A DNA stretch of 10,229 nucleotides. It comes from Actinomycetota bacterium. GTDB lineage: Bacteria > Actinomycetota > Acidimicrobiia > Acidimicrobiales > Microtrichaceae. Within the stretch, counting starts at the first letter, position 1. The number at the start of each line of letters is the position of its first letter. Below are positions 1-6,259 of this stretch, in pieces. The stretch spans positions 1 through 10,229 of the forward strand of contig JAFDWA010000035.1 of assembly GCA_018268735.1 (NCBI GenBank). The letters run 5' to 3'. The position numbers and the translations under genes are program-made. The notes under the pieces are model-generated. The model was not told where the DNA came from, did no database searches, and saw only the letters and a program-made list of their open reading frames with translations.

Positions 1-1719
1 GTGGTCGCCGGCGGGCAGACCTACGAGGTCACCGGACTGGGCTACGGCGACGACGGTGAGCTCCGCCTGCTCGATGGCGCCGCTCGGACCGACGCACCGG
101 GTGTGGCTGCCGACGAGGATCCGGTGCAGCGGTCCCTCGTCGCCGCGGTGATGTGCAACGACGCCCACGTGAACGTCGACGAGGCCGGGGCACCGCAGCT
201 CGTGGGTGACCCGACGGAAGGTGCGTTGGTGGTCGCGGCACGCAAGGTCGGCCTCGATCCCGAAGCGATACGGGCTGCAGCACCGCGACTCGACGAGATC
301 CCGTTCGACTCGGCGTCGAAGTTCATGGCGACGGTCCACCCGTCCCACGACGGGAACCTCCTCGTCGTCAAGGGTGCGCCCGACGTCGTGCTCGACCGCT
401 GCGGGACCCTGCGAGGCCCCGACGGTCCCGACCTGCTCAACGAAGGATCCAGACTCGGCCTGCTCGATGCCAACCGGTCCCTCGGTGATGAGGGACTGCG
501 AGTCCTCGCAGTCGCGACCAAGGTCCTGGCCCCAGGCCGGGTCGACCCGCGCGGTGAGGTGGACCAGCTGACGATGGAGGCGATCATCGGGATCCTCGAC
601 CCGGCGCGACCCGAAGCGGTCGAGGCGATCGACCGGTGCCGAACCGCCGGGATCGACGTGAGGATGATCACCGGGGACCACGCTGCGACAGCGGCGGCGA
701 TCGCAGCGCAGCTCGGCATCACCGGCGAGGTCGTCACCGGTGCTCAGCTCGAGGCGATGGACGACCGGGAGCTCTCGGAGCGCATCGGCCGCATCGGCGT
801 GTGCGCCAGGGTCTCACCCGAGCACAAGGTCCGCGTGGTTCGTGCGCTGCAGGTCAACGGCGAGGTCGTCGCCATGACCGGTGACGGCGTCAACGATGCG
901 CCAGCGCTCAAGCAGGCGGAGATCGGCGTCGCGATGGGGATCACGGGGACGGAGGTGACGAAGGAGGCCGGTGATCTGATCCTCACCGACGACAACTTCG
1001 CGACGATCGTCGCAGCGGTCGAGCGCGGCCGCGCGATCTACGAGAACATCGTGACGTTCGTGCGCTTCCAGCTCACGACGAACGTGGCGGCGATCGCGAC
1101 CATCCTGATGGCACGTCTCGCCGGCTATCCGACACCGTTCAACCCGATCCAGATCCTGTTCGTGAACATCCTCGCCGACGGTCCGCCTGCGATGAGCCTC
1201 GGGATGGATCCGCCACGGCCGGGCGTCATGGGCCATCCACCGCGCGACGTCGACGAGCGGATCCTCTCGGGTCGTCGGCTGGGGCCGATCCTGTCATCCG
1301 CTGCGATCATGGCCGTGACGATCATGGCGATCCTCGCCCGGTGGACCGATGCCACGCCGGCCACAGCGATCGAGGACGACCCCGGATTCACCATGGCGTT
1401 CACCGCGTTCGTGTTCCTCCAGATGGTGAACGCGCTGATCGTCCGTTCAGGTGAACGGTCGGTGTTCCACCGCTTCAGCCTGACCAACCGGACCTTCTGG
1501 CTCGCCGTCGGCGGAGTTGTGCTGGCCCAGGTCCTCGCCGTGGTCGTGCCGTTCCTGCAGGACGTGTTCGGGACGACGTCGCTGACCTCGGGTCAATGGG
1601 CGGTGTGCGTGCTCGCCGCGTTGCCGTTGCTCGTGGTGTCGGAGATCCGGACGTTCGTCGTGCGACGACGTCGCGTGGCAACGCAGCACCGCCTCCCGAT
1701 GGTGCTCTCAGAGAGCTGA
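1..1719 (+). CDS. P2-type cation-transporting ATPase, PMR1/SPCA-like (5' partial)
   Basis: ATP-driven membrane cation pump, most likely exporting Ca2+ and/or Mn2+. The window opens inside the gene: the phosphorylation motif DKTGT and the first four membrane helices must lie upstream, so the GTG at base 1 is only an in-frame valine codon. About 572 of roughly 900 residues are present. Visible in order: nucleotide-binding domain with GDPTEGAL (69-76) and KGAP (124-127), the TGD hinge (224-226), the P-domain Mg-binding TGDGVND (283-289), then the C-terminal membrane domain from about 340. Helix M5 starts with FVRFQLTTN and helix M6 reads FVNILADGPPAMSLG (377-391). The GPPA-SLG ending and the FVRFQL start of M5 are typical of Golgi PMR1/SPCA pumps rather than SERCA or Na,K-ATPase. 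The M6 Asn379 and Asp383 expected for one Ca/Mn site are present; the SERCA M5 Glu is replaced by Ala354. The stop overlaps the convergent peroxidase gene by 12 bp. Family certain; ion specificity inferred. Confidence 0.93.
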   Translation: MVAGGQTYEVTGLGYGDDGELRLLDGAARTDAPGVAADEDPVQRSLVAAVMCNDAHVNVDEAGAPQLVGDPTEGALVVAARKVGLDPEAIRAAAPRLDEIPFDSASKFMATVHPSHDGNLLVVKGAPDVVLDRCGTLRGPDGPDLLNEGSRLGLLDANRSLGDEGLRVLAVATKVLAPGRVDPRGEVDQLTMEAIIGILDPARPEAVEAIDRCRTAGIDVRMITGDHAATAAAIAAQLGITGEVVTGAQLEAMDDRELSERIGRIGVCARVSPEHKVRVVRALQVNGEVVAMTGDGVNDAPALKQAEIGVAMGITGTEVTKEAGDLILTDDNFATIVAAVERGRAIYENIVTFVRFQLTTNVAAIATILMARLAGYPTPFNPIQILFVNILADGPPAMSLGMDPPRPGVMGHPPRDVDERILSGRRLGPILSSAAIMAVTIMAILARWTDATPATAIEDDPGFTMAFTAFVFLQMVNALIVRSGERSVFHRFSLTNRTFWLAVGGVVLAQVLAVVVPFLQDVFGTTSLTSGQWAVCVLAALPLLVVSEIRTFVVRRRRVATQHRLPMVLSES

Positions 1720-2193
1720 CTCGATCGCCTCGAGCACCTTCGGGTCATCGGGCACGACCGTCGGGTTGAATCGGTTGAGCACCTCTCCGTCGCGACCGAT
1801 CAGGAACTTCTCGAAGTTCCACCTGATGTCGCCGACGGAGCCGTCGTCGGAGTCGGGCACCTCCGCGAGCAGCGCGTACAGCGGAATGCGGCCGTCGCCG
1901 TTGACCTCGACCTTCTCGGTGAGAGGGAACGTCACGCCGTAGGTCGTCGAGCAGAACGTCTGGATCTCATCTGCGGTGCCCGGCTCCTGGCCCATGAACT
2001 GGTTGCACGGGACGCCCACAACGGTGAAGCCTCGATCGGCGAAGCGCTCCTGGAGCTCCTCGAGCTGTGCGTACTGCGGCGTCAGACCGCACTTGGATGC
2101 CACGTTGACGAGCAACGTGACCTTGCCTCGCTGGGCATCGAGCACGCCGGGCGTGCCGTCGAGTGCGGTGAGAACTTCGTCATAGACGGACAT
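1708..2193 (-). CDS. gpx: glutathione peroxidase family protein (Cys-type, probably thioredoxin-dependent)
   Basis: Cytoplasmic thiol peroxidase of 161 residues, the usual length of bacterial GPx. Numbering from the chosen ATG: peroxidatic Cys35 in NVASKCGLTPQY, catalytic Gln69 in GQEPG, and Trp125-Asn126 in WNFEKF complete the GPx tetrad. Cys81 in FCSTTYGVTFPL sits where the resolving cysteine of yeast Gpx3-type enzymes lies. Cysteine replaces selenocysteine, so by family knowledge the enzyme should reduce H2O2 or lipid hydroperoxides using thioredoxin rather than glutathione. I prefer the ATG at 2193 over the GTG at 2202, because a TAGGGT box lies exactly 7 nt before the ATG, which suits leaderless transcription, and MSVYDEV is a normal GPx beginning. 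The gene is divergent from the dsbB-like operon and tail-to-tail overlapping with the ATPase. No signal peptide is seen. Confidence 0.95.
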   Translation of the reverse strand: MSVYDEVLTALDGTPGVLDAQRGKVTLLVNVASKCGLTPQYAQLEELQERFADRGFTVVGVPCNQFMGQEPGTADEIQTFCSTTYGVTFPLTEKVEVNGDGRIPLYALLAEVPDSDDGSVGDIRWNFEKFLIGRDGEVLNRFNPTVVPDDPKVLEAIESAL

Positions 2194-2200
2194 GTCTCGC

Positions 2201-2206
2201 ACCCTA
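2201..2206 (-). promoter_or_regulatory. -10 box of gpx, leaderless arrangement
   Basis: Read on the minus strand, TAGGGT (fits the actinobacterial TAnnnT consensus) is followed by 7 nt and then the ATG of the peroxidase. That spacing would put the transcript start at or next to the ATG. I see no convincing -35 hexamer 16-19 nt upstream, and that stretch is shared with the opposite promoter. The match is short, so this rests mainly on recurrence of the same layout before two other genes here. Confidence 0.45.
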
Positions 2207-2224
2207 CAAGCGCGGTCGCGCCGG

Positions 2225-2230
2225 TACCCT
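2225..2230 (+). promoter_or_regulatory. -10 box of the dsbB-like operon
   Basis: TACCCT (TAnnnT) ends 10 nt before the ATG at 2241, which would give a transcript with only a few leader bases. No Shine-Dalgarno sequence precedes that ATG, in keeping with a leaderless or nearly leaderless message. On the opposite strand this box falls in the -35 region of the gpx promoter, so the two promoters probably overlap. No clear -35 hexamer. Confidence 0.35.
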
Positions 2231-2240
2231 CACGCCCCAG

Positions 2241-2846
2241 ATGTCCAACGACGCCGTGAGCCTCTTCCTCGCCCTGCTGGCGGTCGTGGGGCTCGTGTTC
2301 GTGGCAGCGACGGTCGTGGTGGCGCTCGTGGCGCGGACCGCCGGGTTGGGACCGAAGCTGGTGTCGGTCCGCGACGGCGTCGAGGACGTCGCGCTCCCAT
2401 TCGCCTGGGCGGTGGCGACCACCTGCACGATCGGCAGCCTCTACATGTCAGAGGTCCGTCACTTCACGCCGTGCGTGCTCTGCTGGTACCAACGGATCTG
2501 CATGTACCCGCTCGTCGTCGTGCTCGCCATCGCTGCGCTGCGGCGGGACCGCGGCGTGTGGCGCTACGCGCTGCCGCTCGCAGCCATCGGTGCGTGCATC
2601 AGCACCTACCACTACCTGCACGAGCGCTTCCCTGACGCTGTGTCCACCGCGTGCGACCTCAACGCGTCGTGCGCGACGGTGTGGATCTGGGAGCTGCACT
2701 TCCTGTCGATCCCGGCGATGGCGTGGGTGGGCTTCGTGCTCATCGCCACACTGCTGCTGCTCGCCCGGGCCGCGGACCGACGCACTCCGGCTCGGCCACT
2801 GCACGGACCGACGAACGATCCCGACCCCGAGGAGGTGCCGGCATGA
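2241..2846 (+). CDS. dsbB: DsbB/BdbC-type disulfide bond formation protein
   Basis: Membrane quinone-linked oxidase that re-oxidises an extracytoplasmic thiol oxidoreductase. The 201-residue protein has the signature first pair Cys78-Val-Leu-Cys81 in PCVLCWYQRICMYP and a second pair, Cys138 and Cys144, in the next extracytoplasmic loop. The stretch MSEVRHFTPC before the CxxC is closest to BdbC-type members. Hydrophobic segments at roughly 7-31, 52-70, 85-101, 109-124 and 152-176 give one more helix than the four of E. coli DsbB; the extra one is N-terminal. The tail from about 180 is polar and proline-rich. The start is the first ATG after the divergent gene, with no Shine-Dalgarno. The stop overlaps the start of the next gene (ATGA), so the two are co-translated and the downstream TlpA-like protein is the obvious redox partner. 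Many actinobacteria use a VKOR homologue for this step, so a DsbB-type enzyme is noteworthy. Confidence 0.93.
   Translation: MSNDAVSLFLALLAVVGLVFVAATVVVALVARTAGLGPKLVSVRDGVEDVALPFAWAVATTCTIGSLYMSEVRHFTPCVLCWYQRICMYPLVVVLAIAALRRDRGVWRYALPLAAIGACISTYHYLHERFPDAVSTACDLNASCATVWIWELHFLSIPAMAWVGFVLIATLLLLARAADRRTPARPLHGPTNDPDPEEVPA
2829..2837 (+). promoter_or_regulatory. ribosome binding site for the TlpA-like gene
   Basis: GAGGAGGTG, a near-perfect Shine-Dalgarno, sits inside the end of the dsbB-like gene, 5 nt before the ATG at 2843. It fixes the start of the downstream gene: the open frame continues upstream to about 2651, but that part is only a shadow of dsbB. Confidence 0.8.
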
Positions 2847-3622
2847 CCGGCTCGACCCACAAGCGCGATCCCCACGGTGGGGCAGACCCGTACTCGAAGC
2901 TCGCCGAGGCCCAGTCGGCTCGGAAGCGGACACCGTGGATCATCGGCGGTGCGGCAGTGGTCGTCCTGATCCTGGCGTTGATCGCTGTGCTCGTCACCAC
3001 GTCCTCGGACGACTCCAGCGGCACCGCGGCAGCCGGGACCGGTGCGGCAGCGGCGAAGGACGCGAAGCAGGAGACGGCGAAGGTGGAGGTGAAGGGAGCG
3101 TCGCTCGTCCAGATGCCGTCGCCCGCCGGCGACTCGCCGTTCACCTCGGCGTCCACCGATCCCGCGATCGGCCGACAGGCACCGACCCTCGTGGGTGAGT
3201 CCTTCGATCGCTCGAAGGTGACGATCGATCCGACCGACGGCATCCCGAAGGTCATCATGTTCGTCGCGCACTGGTGCCCCCACTGCCAGCGCGAGGTTCC
3301 GTTGATCCAGAAGTGGATCGCAGCAGGGAACCTCCCGAAGGGCGTCGAGATCGTCACCGTCAGCACCGCTGTGGCCGACGACCGGCCCAACTACCCACCG
3401 TCCGCGTGGATCGCGAAGGAAGGGTGGCAGCCCAAGGTGATGGCTGACGACGGCGACGGGACCGCAGCGCAGGCCTACGGGCTCCCGGGGTTCCCGTACT
3501 TCGTGATGACCAACGGCAAGGGCGAGGTCGTCGCTCGTGGCAGCGGAGAGGTCCCGATCGACCAGTTCGCCGCTGCCGTCGACGCGCTGGCCAAGGGCCA
3601 GCCGATCTCAGCGGGAGCGTGA
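2843..3622 (+). CDS. membrane-anchored thioredoxin-fold (TlpA/DsbA-like) oxidoreductase, CPHC active site
   Basis: A 259-residue thiol-disulfide oxidoreductase facing the outside of the membrane. A positively charged N-terminus (about 1-31) is followed by one hydrophobic helix (about 32-52), then an Ala/Gly/Lys-rich linker and, from about residue 110, a TlpA/redoxin-like domain. The active site is AHWCPHCQREVP with Cys145 and Cys148, and the cis-proline is Pro218 in GFPYF. CPHC is the DsbA dipeptide and makes the disulfide strongly oxidising in DsbA proteins, whereas TlpA-type reductants usually carry other dipeptides. With the dsbB-like gene overlapping by 4 nt, I infer that this is its partner and introduces disulfides into exported proteins. 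A reducing role, as for cytochrome c maturation TlpA/CcmG proteins, is the alternative. The 3' end overlaps the convergent quinone oxidoreductase gene by 15 bp. Confidence 0.92.
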   Translation: MTGSTHKRDPHGGADPYSKLAEAQSARKRTPWIIGGAAVVVLILALIAVLVTTSSDDSSGTAAAGTGAAAAKDAKQETAKVEVKGASLVQMPSPAGDSPFTSASTDPAIGRQAPTLVGESFDRSKVTIDPTDGIPKVIMFVAHWCPHCQREVPLIQKWIAAGNLPKGVEIVTVSTAVADDRPNYPPSAWIAKEGWQPKVMADDGDGTAAQAYGLPGFPYFVMTNGKGEVVARGSGEVPIDQFAAAVDALAKGQPISAGA

Positions 3623-4603
3623 CTCGAGCGCGACCTTGCCGATGACCCGGCGATCCAGGAGGTCGCGCAACGCCGTGCCGACGTCTTCGAGCGGGTGGAT
3701 CGTCGGCTCGACTGGCGACAGCGAGCCGTCGCCGACCAGGTCCAGCACCTCGGCGAGCAACGCCGCGTTGTCGTGGGGATGGCCGAGTGCCCATGCTCCC
3801 CAGTCGACACCGACGACCGTCCGGTTCCGAAGGAGCACCTGGTTCGCCGGCAACGATGGGATCGTGCCCGAGGCGAAGCCGATCACCAGCAACCGGCCGT
3901 CGTCGCGAAGGCTGCGCAGCCCCTCCTCGGCGAGCGGACCGCCGACGGTGTCGATCACGATGTCGGACCCGCCGTCGGTGATCTCCCGGATTCGGGTTCG
4001 CATCGCGCCGACCGCATCGGAGTCCGCCGACGAGTCGATGACGGCGTTCGCGCTGCGCTCGATGCACAGCTGCAGCTTCTCGGGCGTCGATGCCACCGCG
4101 ACGGTGTGGGCACCGAAGGATCGGGCCACGTCGAGCATCGCGAGGCCTACGCCGCCGGCCGCACCGAAGATGACCACCCAGTCCTCCGGGCGGAGCTGGG
4201 TCCGGCGCGTCAGGGCGAACCAGGCCGTGCAGTACGACTGGCCCATCGTCGCAGCCTGACCGAAGCTCAACGTGTCGGGGACCGTGGTCAGCTGCTCCGG
4301 TCGCAGGACGATCTCGTCGGCGAATCCTCCGAGCCCGACCGACGCCATCACTCGGTCACCGACCCGGCGGTCCACCACGTCCGGGCCGACTTCGGTGATC
4401 TCCCCGGCGATCTCCGAACCGGGGACGAAGGGCACAGCGGGTCGGATCTGGTAGCGACCCTGCACGAACAGGGCGTCGACGTAGTTGACGCCTGAGGCCC
4501 ACACCCTGACGCGCACCTGATCCGGGCCGCAGGGCGTCGTGTCGACCTCCTCGACGCGGAGCTCCTCTGGCTCTCCGAAGGCACGGCACACCACAGCTCT
4601 CAC
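3608..4603 (-). CDS. zinc-independent NADPH:quinone oxidoreductase family protein (MDR superfamily)
   Basis: Cytoplasmic NAD(P)H-dependent oxidoreductase of 331 residues, as expected for the quinone oxidoreductase branch of medium-chain dehydrogenases. The N-terminal GroES-like domain shows ASGVNYVDALF and PFVPGSEIAGEI, where zinc alcohol dehydrogenases carry Cys and GHE; both metal-ligand positions are lost, so the enzyme is zinc-free. The Rossmann nucleotide-binding motif is GAAGGVG at about 147-153, and the C-terminal part (LPANQVLLRN, then HPLEDVGTALRDL) is typical of the family. Substrates may be quinones, enones or enoyl-CoA-like compounds; the sequence does not decide. I chose the GTG at 4603 over the GTG at 4612 because MRAVVCRAFG is the normal family beginning and a TACGGT box lies exactly 7 nt upstream. 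Divergent from the FAD oxidase. Confidence 0.93.
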   Translation of the reverse strand: MRAVVCRAFGEPEELRVEEVDTTPCGPDQVRVRVWASGVNYVDALFVQGRYQIRPAVPFVPGSEIAGEITEVGPDVVDRRVGDRVMASVGLGGFADEIVLRPEQLTTVPDTLSFGQAATMGQSYCTAWFALTRRTQLRPEDWVVIFGAAGGVGLAMLDVARSFGAHTVAVASTPEKLQLCIERSANAVIDSSADSDAVGAMRTRIREITDGGSDIVIDTVGGPLAEEGLRSLRDDGRLLVIGFASGTIPSLPANQVLLRNRTVVGVDWGAWALGHPHDNAALLAEVLDLVGDGSLSPVEPTIHPLEDVGTALRDLLDRRVIGKVALESRSR

Positions 4604-4610
4604 GATCGGC

Positions 4611-4616
4611 ACCGTA
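4611..4616 (-). promoter_or_regulatory. -10 box of the quinone oxidoreductase gene, leaderless arrangement
   Basis: On the minus strand TACGGT (TAnnnT) is followed by 7 nt and the GTG at 4603, so transcription would begin at the start codon. The hexamer about 18 nt upstream is ACGACC, a poor -35 match. Same layout as upstream of gpx and mcl. No Shine-Dalgarno is present for either GTG. Confidence 0.45.
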
Positions 4617-4639
4617 GCTGCGGTCTGCCCGGACGGTCG

Positions 4640-4668
4640 TTGACCTGCTCGCTCACCACGGGGAGGAT
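4640..4668 (+). promoter_or_regulatory. candidate promoter of the FAD oxidase gene, overlapping its RBS
   Basis: TTGACC at 4640-4645 is a good -35 hexamer. Exactly 17 nt later is GAGGAT (4663-4668), which keeps only A2 and T6 of the -10 consensus, and 6 nt later the ATG. The same bases form GGGGAGGA (4660-4667), a strong Shine-Dalgarno 7 nt before the ATG at 4675. Either the gene is read from a leaderless start here, or this is simply an RBS and the true promoter lies within the divergent gene. Confidence 0.3.
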
Positions 4669-4674
4669 CGGTCG

Positions 4675-6108
4675 ATGTCCAACCGTTCGGGACGCGGTCG
4701 CGGGGTGGGTGCTCGGTCGATCACCTCGTCGCTCGCAGAGTCGACCAACGAAGTCCTGTGGCACGACGCACCCGAGCGGCCTGAGCTCGGGGATCCCCTC
4801 GCCGGCGACGACGAGGTCGACCTCGTCGTCGCAGGAGCGGGCTACACGGGGCTGTGGGCGGCGCTGTTCGCACTCGAGCAGTGGCCGTCGAGGTCGGTGA
4901 TGGTGGTCGAGTCGGACCGGGTGGCCGGGCAGGCATCCGGACGGAACGGGGGGTTCGTCTCTGCCTCGCTGACCCATGGCCTGGCCAACGGCCTGGCTCG
5001 ATTCGGTCGGGACATCGACGCCACGCTGGCCGCCGGCCGCGCCAACTTCGACGGCTTCCTCGACGACGTGGAGCGCCTCGGGATCGACGCTCGGCTGGAG
5101 CGCAACGGTGCGTTGTGGGTCGCCACCGAGCCGTGGTGCGTCGAGGCGCTCCTCGACGATGCAGCCGCCCAGGTCCTCCACGGCGAGGAGGTCGAGGTCC
5201 TCGACCGCGACGCGACGAGAGCCGAGGTCGACTCGCCGACGTACCTCGGCGGTGCCTGGGTGCGCAGCGGAGAGGCACTGGTCGATCCCGCCCGGCTGGC
5301 CTGGGGTCTCGCGGACGCGGTGCGGGCAGCGGGTGGTCGGATCGTGGAGGCCACGAAGGTGACAGGGCTGCAGCGAAGCGGCGCAGGCGTGTCGGTGAGG
5401 ACGGACCGGGGGACGATCCGCTGCGGGTCCGCTGTGCTCGCGACGAACGCTGCGCCGTCTCCGGTTCGGGCGGTCAACCGGCGGATCGTGCCGGTCTACG
5501 ACCATGTGCTCGCCACCGAGCCGCTGTCGCCAGCGCAGCTCGACGCGATCGGCTGGCGGCATCGACAGGGTGTGTCGGACACCACCAACCAGTTCCACTA
5601 CTACCGGCTCACCGAGGACGACCGGATCGTGTGGGGTGGCTACGACGCCGTGTTCCACAACTGGGCGCGGATCGATGAGCGCTTCGAGGAGCGACCGGCG
5701 ACCTTCCGTCGTCTCTCCGAGCACTTCTTCACCACGTTCCCGCAGCTCGAGGGCCTTCGCTTCACCCACCGGTGGGCGGGCGTCATCGACACCTCGACGC
5801 GCTTCTCCGTGTCGTTCGGCACCGCCCTCGACGGTCGTGTGGCCTACGCGGTGGGCTACACGGGCCTCGGTGTGTGCGCCTCGCGGTTCGGCGGTCGTGT
5901 GTGCGTCGAGCTCCTCCACTGCCCGGACTCGCCGTTGCTCGGGCTCGACCTGGTGCGTCGGGCGCCGATCCCGTTCCCACCCGAGCCGCTGCGCACCGCC
6001 GGGATCCAGCTCACACGTCGGGCGATCGCCGCCGCGGATGCGAACGGGGGCCGCCGGGGTCCGTGGCTGCGACTGCTCGACCGCCTCGGTCTCGGCTTCG
6101 ACTCCTGA
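4675..6108 (+). CDS. FAD-dependent amine oxidoreductase, DAO family, PuuB-like
   Basis: Flavoenzyme of 477 residues in the DadA/GlpD/PuuB (DAO) family that oxidises a C-N bond. An N-terminal extension of about 45 residues precedes the dinucleotide-binding motif [13 protein letters not shown] (Gly54, Gly56, Gly59), followed by the [10 protein letters not shown] loop (87-96) characteristic of the gamma-glutamylputrescine oxidase (PuuB) group. Further matches to that group from memory are [15 protein letters not shown] (about 305-320), [15 protein letters not shown] and the C-terminal FAD loop GYTGLGV. PuuB oxidases have GYSGHG in the last position, so the usual His is Leu here. The substrate is probably an amine such as putrescine or a gamma-glutamyl derivative; the dehydrogenase gene for the expected aldehyde product lies downstream at 8286. 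No signal peptide. Strong Shine-Dalgarno at 4660-4667. Exact substrate unproven. Confidence 0.9.
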   Translation: MSNRSGRGRGVGARSITSSLAESTNEVLWHDAPERPELGDPLAGDDEVDLVVAGAGYTGLWAALFALEQWPSRSVMVVESDRVAGQASGRNGGFVSASLTHGLANGLARFGRDIDATLAAGRANFDGFLDDVERLGIDARLERNGALWVATEPWCVEALLDDAAAQVLHGEEVEVLDRDATRAEVDSPTYLGGAWVRSGEALVDPARLAWGLADAVRAAGGRIVEATKVTGLQRSGAGVSVRTDRGTIRCGSAVLATNAAPSPVRAVNRRIVPVYDHVLATEPLSPAQLDAIGWRHRQGVSDTTNQFHYYRLTEDDRIVWGGYDAVFHNWARIDERFEERPATFRRLSEHFFTTFPQLEGLRFTHRWAGVIDTSTRFSVSFGTALDGRVAYAVGYTGLGVCASRFGGRVCVELLHCPDSPLLGLDLVRRAPIPFPPEPLRTAGIQLTRRAIAAADANGGRRGPWLRLLDRLGLGFDS

Positions 6109-6164
6109 CGGCGCCGGCGCTCCCGGATCCTCCCATCGGCCGGCGTCCACGGGACGACCGGGTC

Positions 6165-6190
6165 TCGGATCGACGGACCCGTCGATCCGA
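6165..6190. repeat. 12-bp inverted repeat between the FAD oxidase and mcl
   Basis: TCGGATCGACGG and CCGTCGATCCGA are exact reverse complements separated by 2 nt (AC), an almost continuous 26-bp palindrome. It starts 57 nt after the oxidase stop and ends 34 nt before the mcl -35 hexamer. As RNA it would fold as a 10-11 bp G/C-rich hairpin, but no T-tract follows on either strand. It may be a U-less terminator of the oxidase transcript or an operator for a dimeric repressor. Confidence 0.7.
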
Positions 6191-6223
6191 TGCTCCGGAC
6201 CGGGCGGTGCGACAGGCACGACT

Positions 6224-6252
6224 TCGACAGTCGCGGAGCCTCGTCCTAGCGT
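6224..6252 (+). promoter_or_regulatory. promoter of the mcl lyase genes
   Basis: TCGACA (6224-6229, five of six matches to TTGACA), a 17-nt spacer, and TAGCGT (6247-6252, TAnnnT) are followed by 7 nt and the ATG at 6260. Spacing and both hexamers agree with a sigma-70-type promoter giving a leaderless mRNA. No Shine-Dalgarno precedes this ATG. This is the best-formed promoter in the window. Confidence 0.6.
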
Positions 6253-6259
6253 CGATGCC

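Noticed and set aside
1..3. GTG at base 1 as a true start of the ATPase
   Set aside because: The protein would lack the DKTGT phosphorylation site and helices M1-M4; the sequence matches the part just after DKTGT, so the gene continues upstream.
2651..2842. 64-codon upstream extension of the TlpA-like gene
   Set aside because: Lies out of frame within dsbB; a strong Shine-Dalgarno and a membrane-anchor-type N-terminus support the ATG at 2843.
5504..6259. 252-codon upstream extension of mcl
   Set aside because: The frame is open but overlaps the FAD oxidase out of frame. Family N-terminus, promoter and spacing all point to the ATG at 6260.
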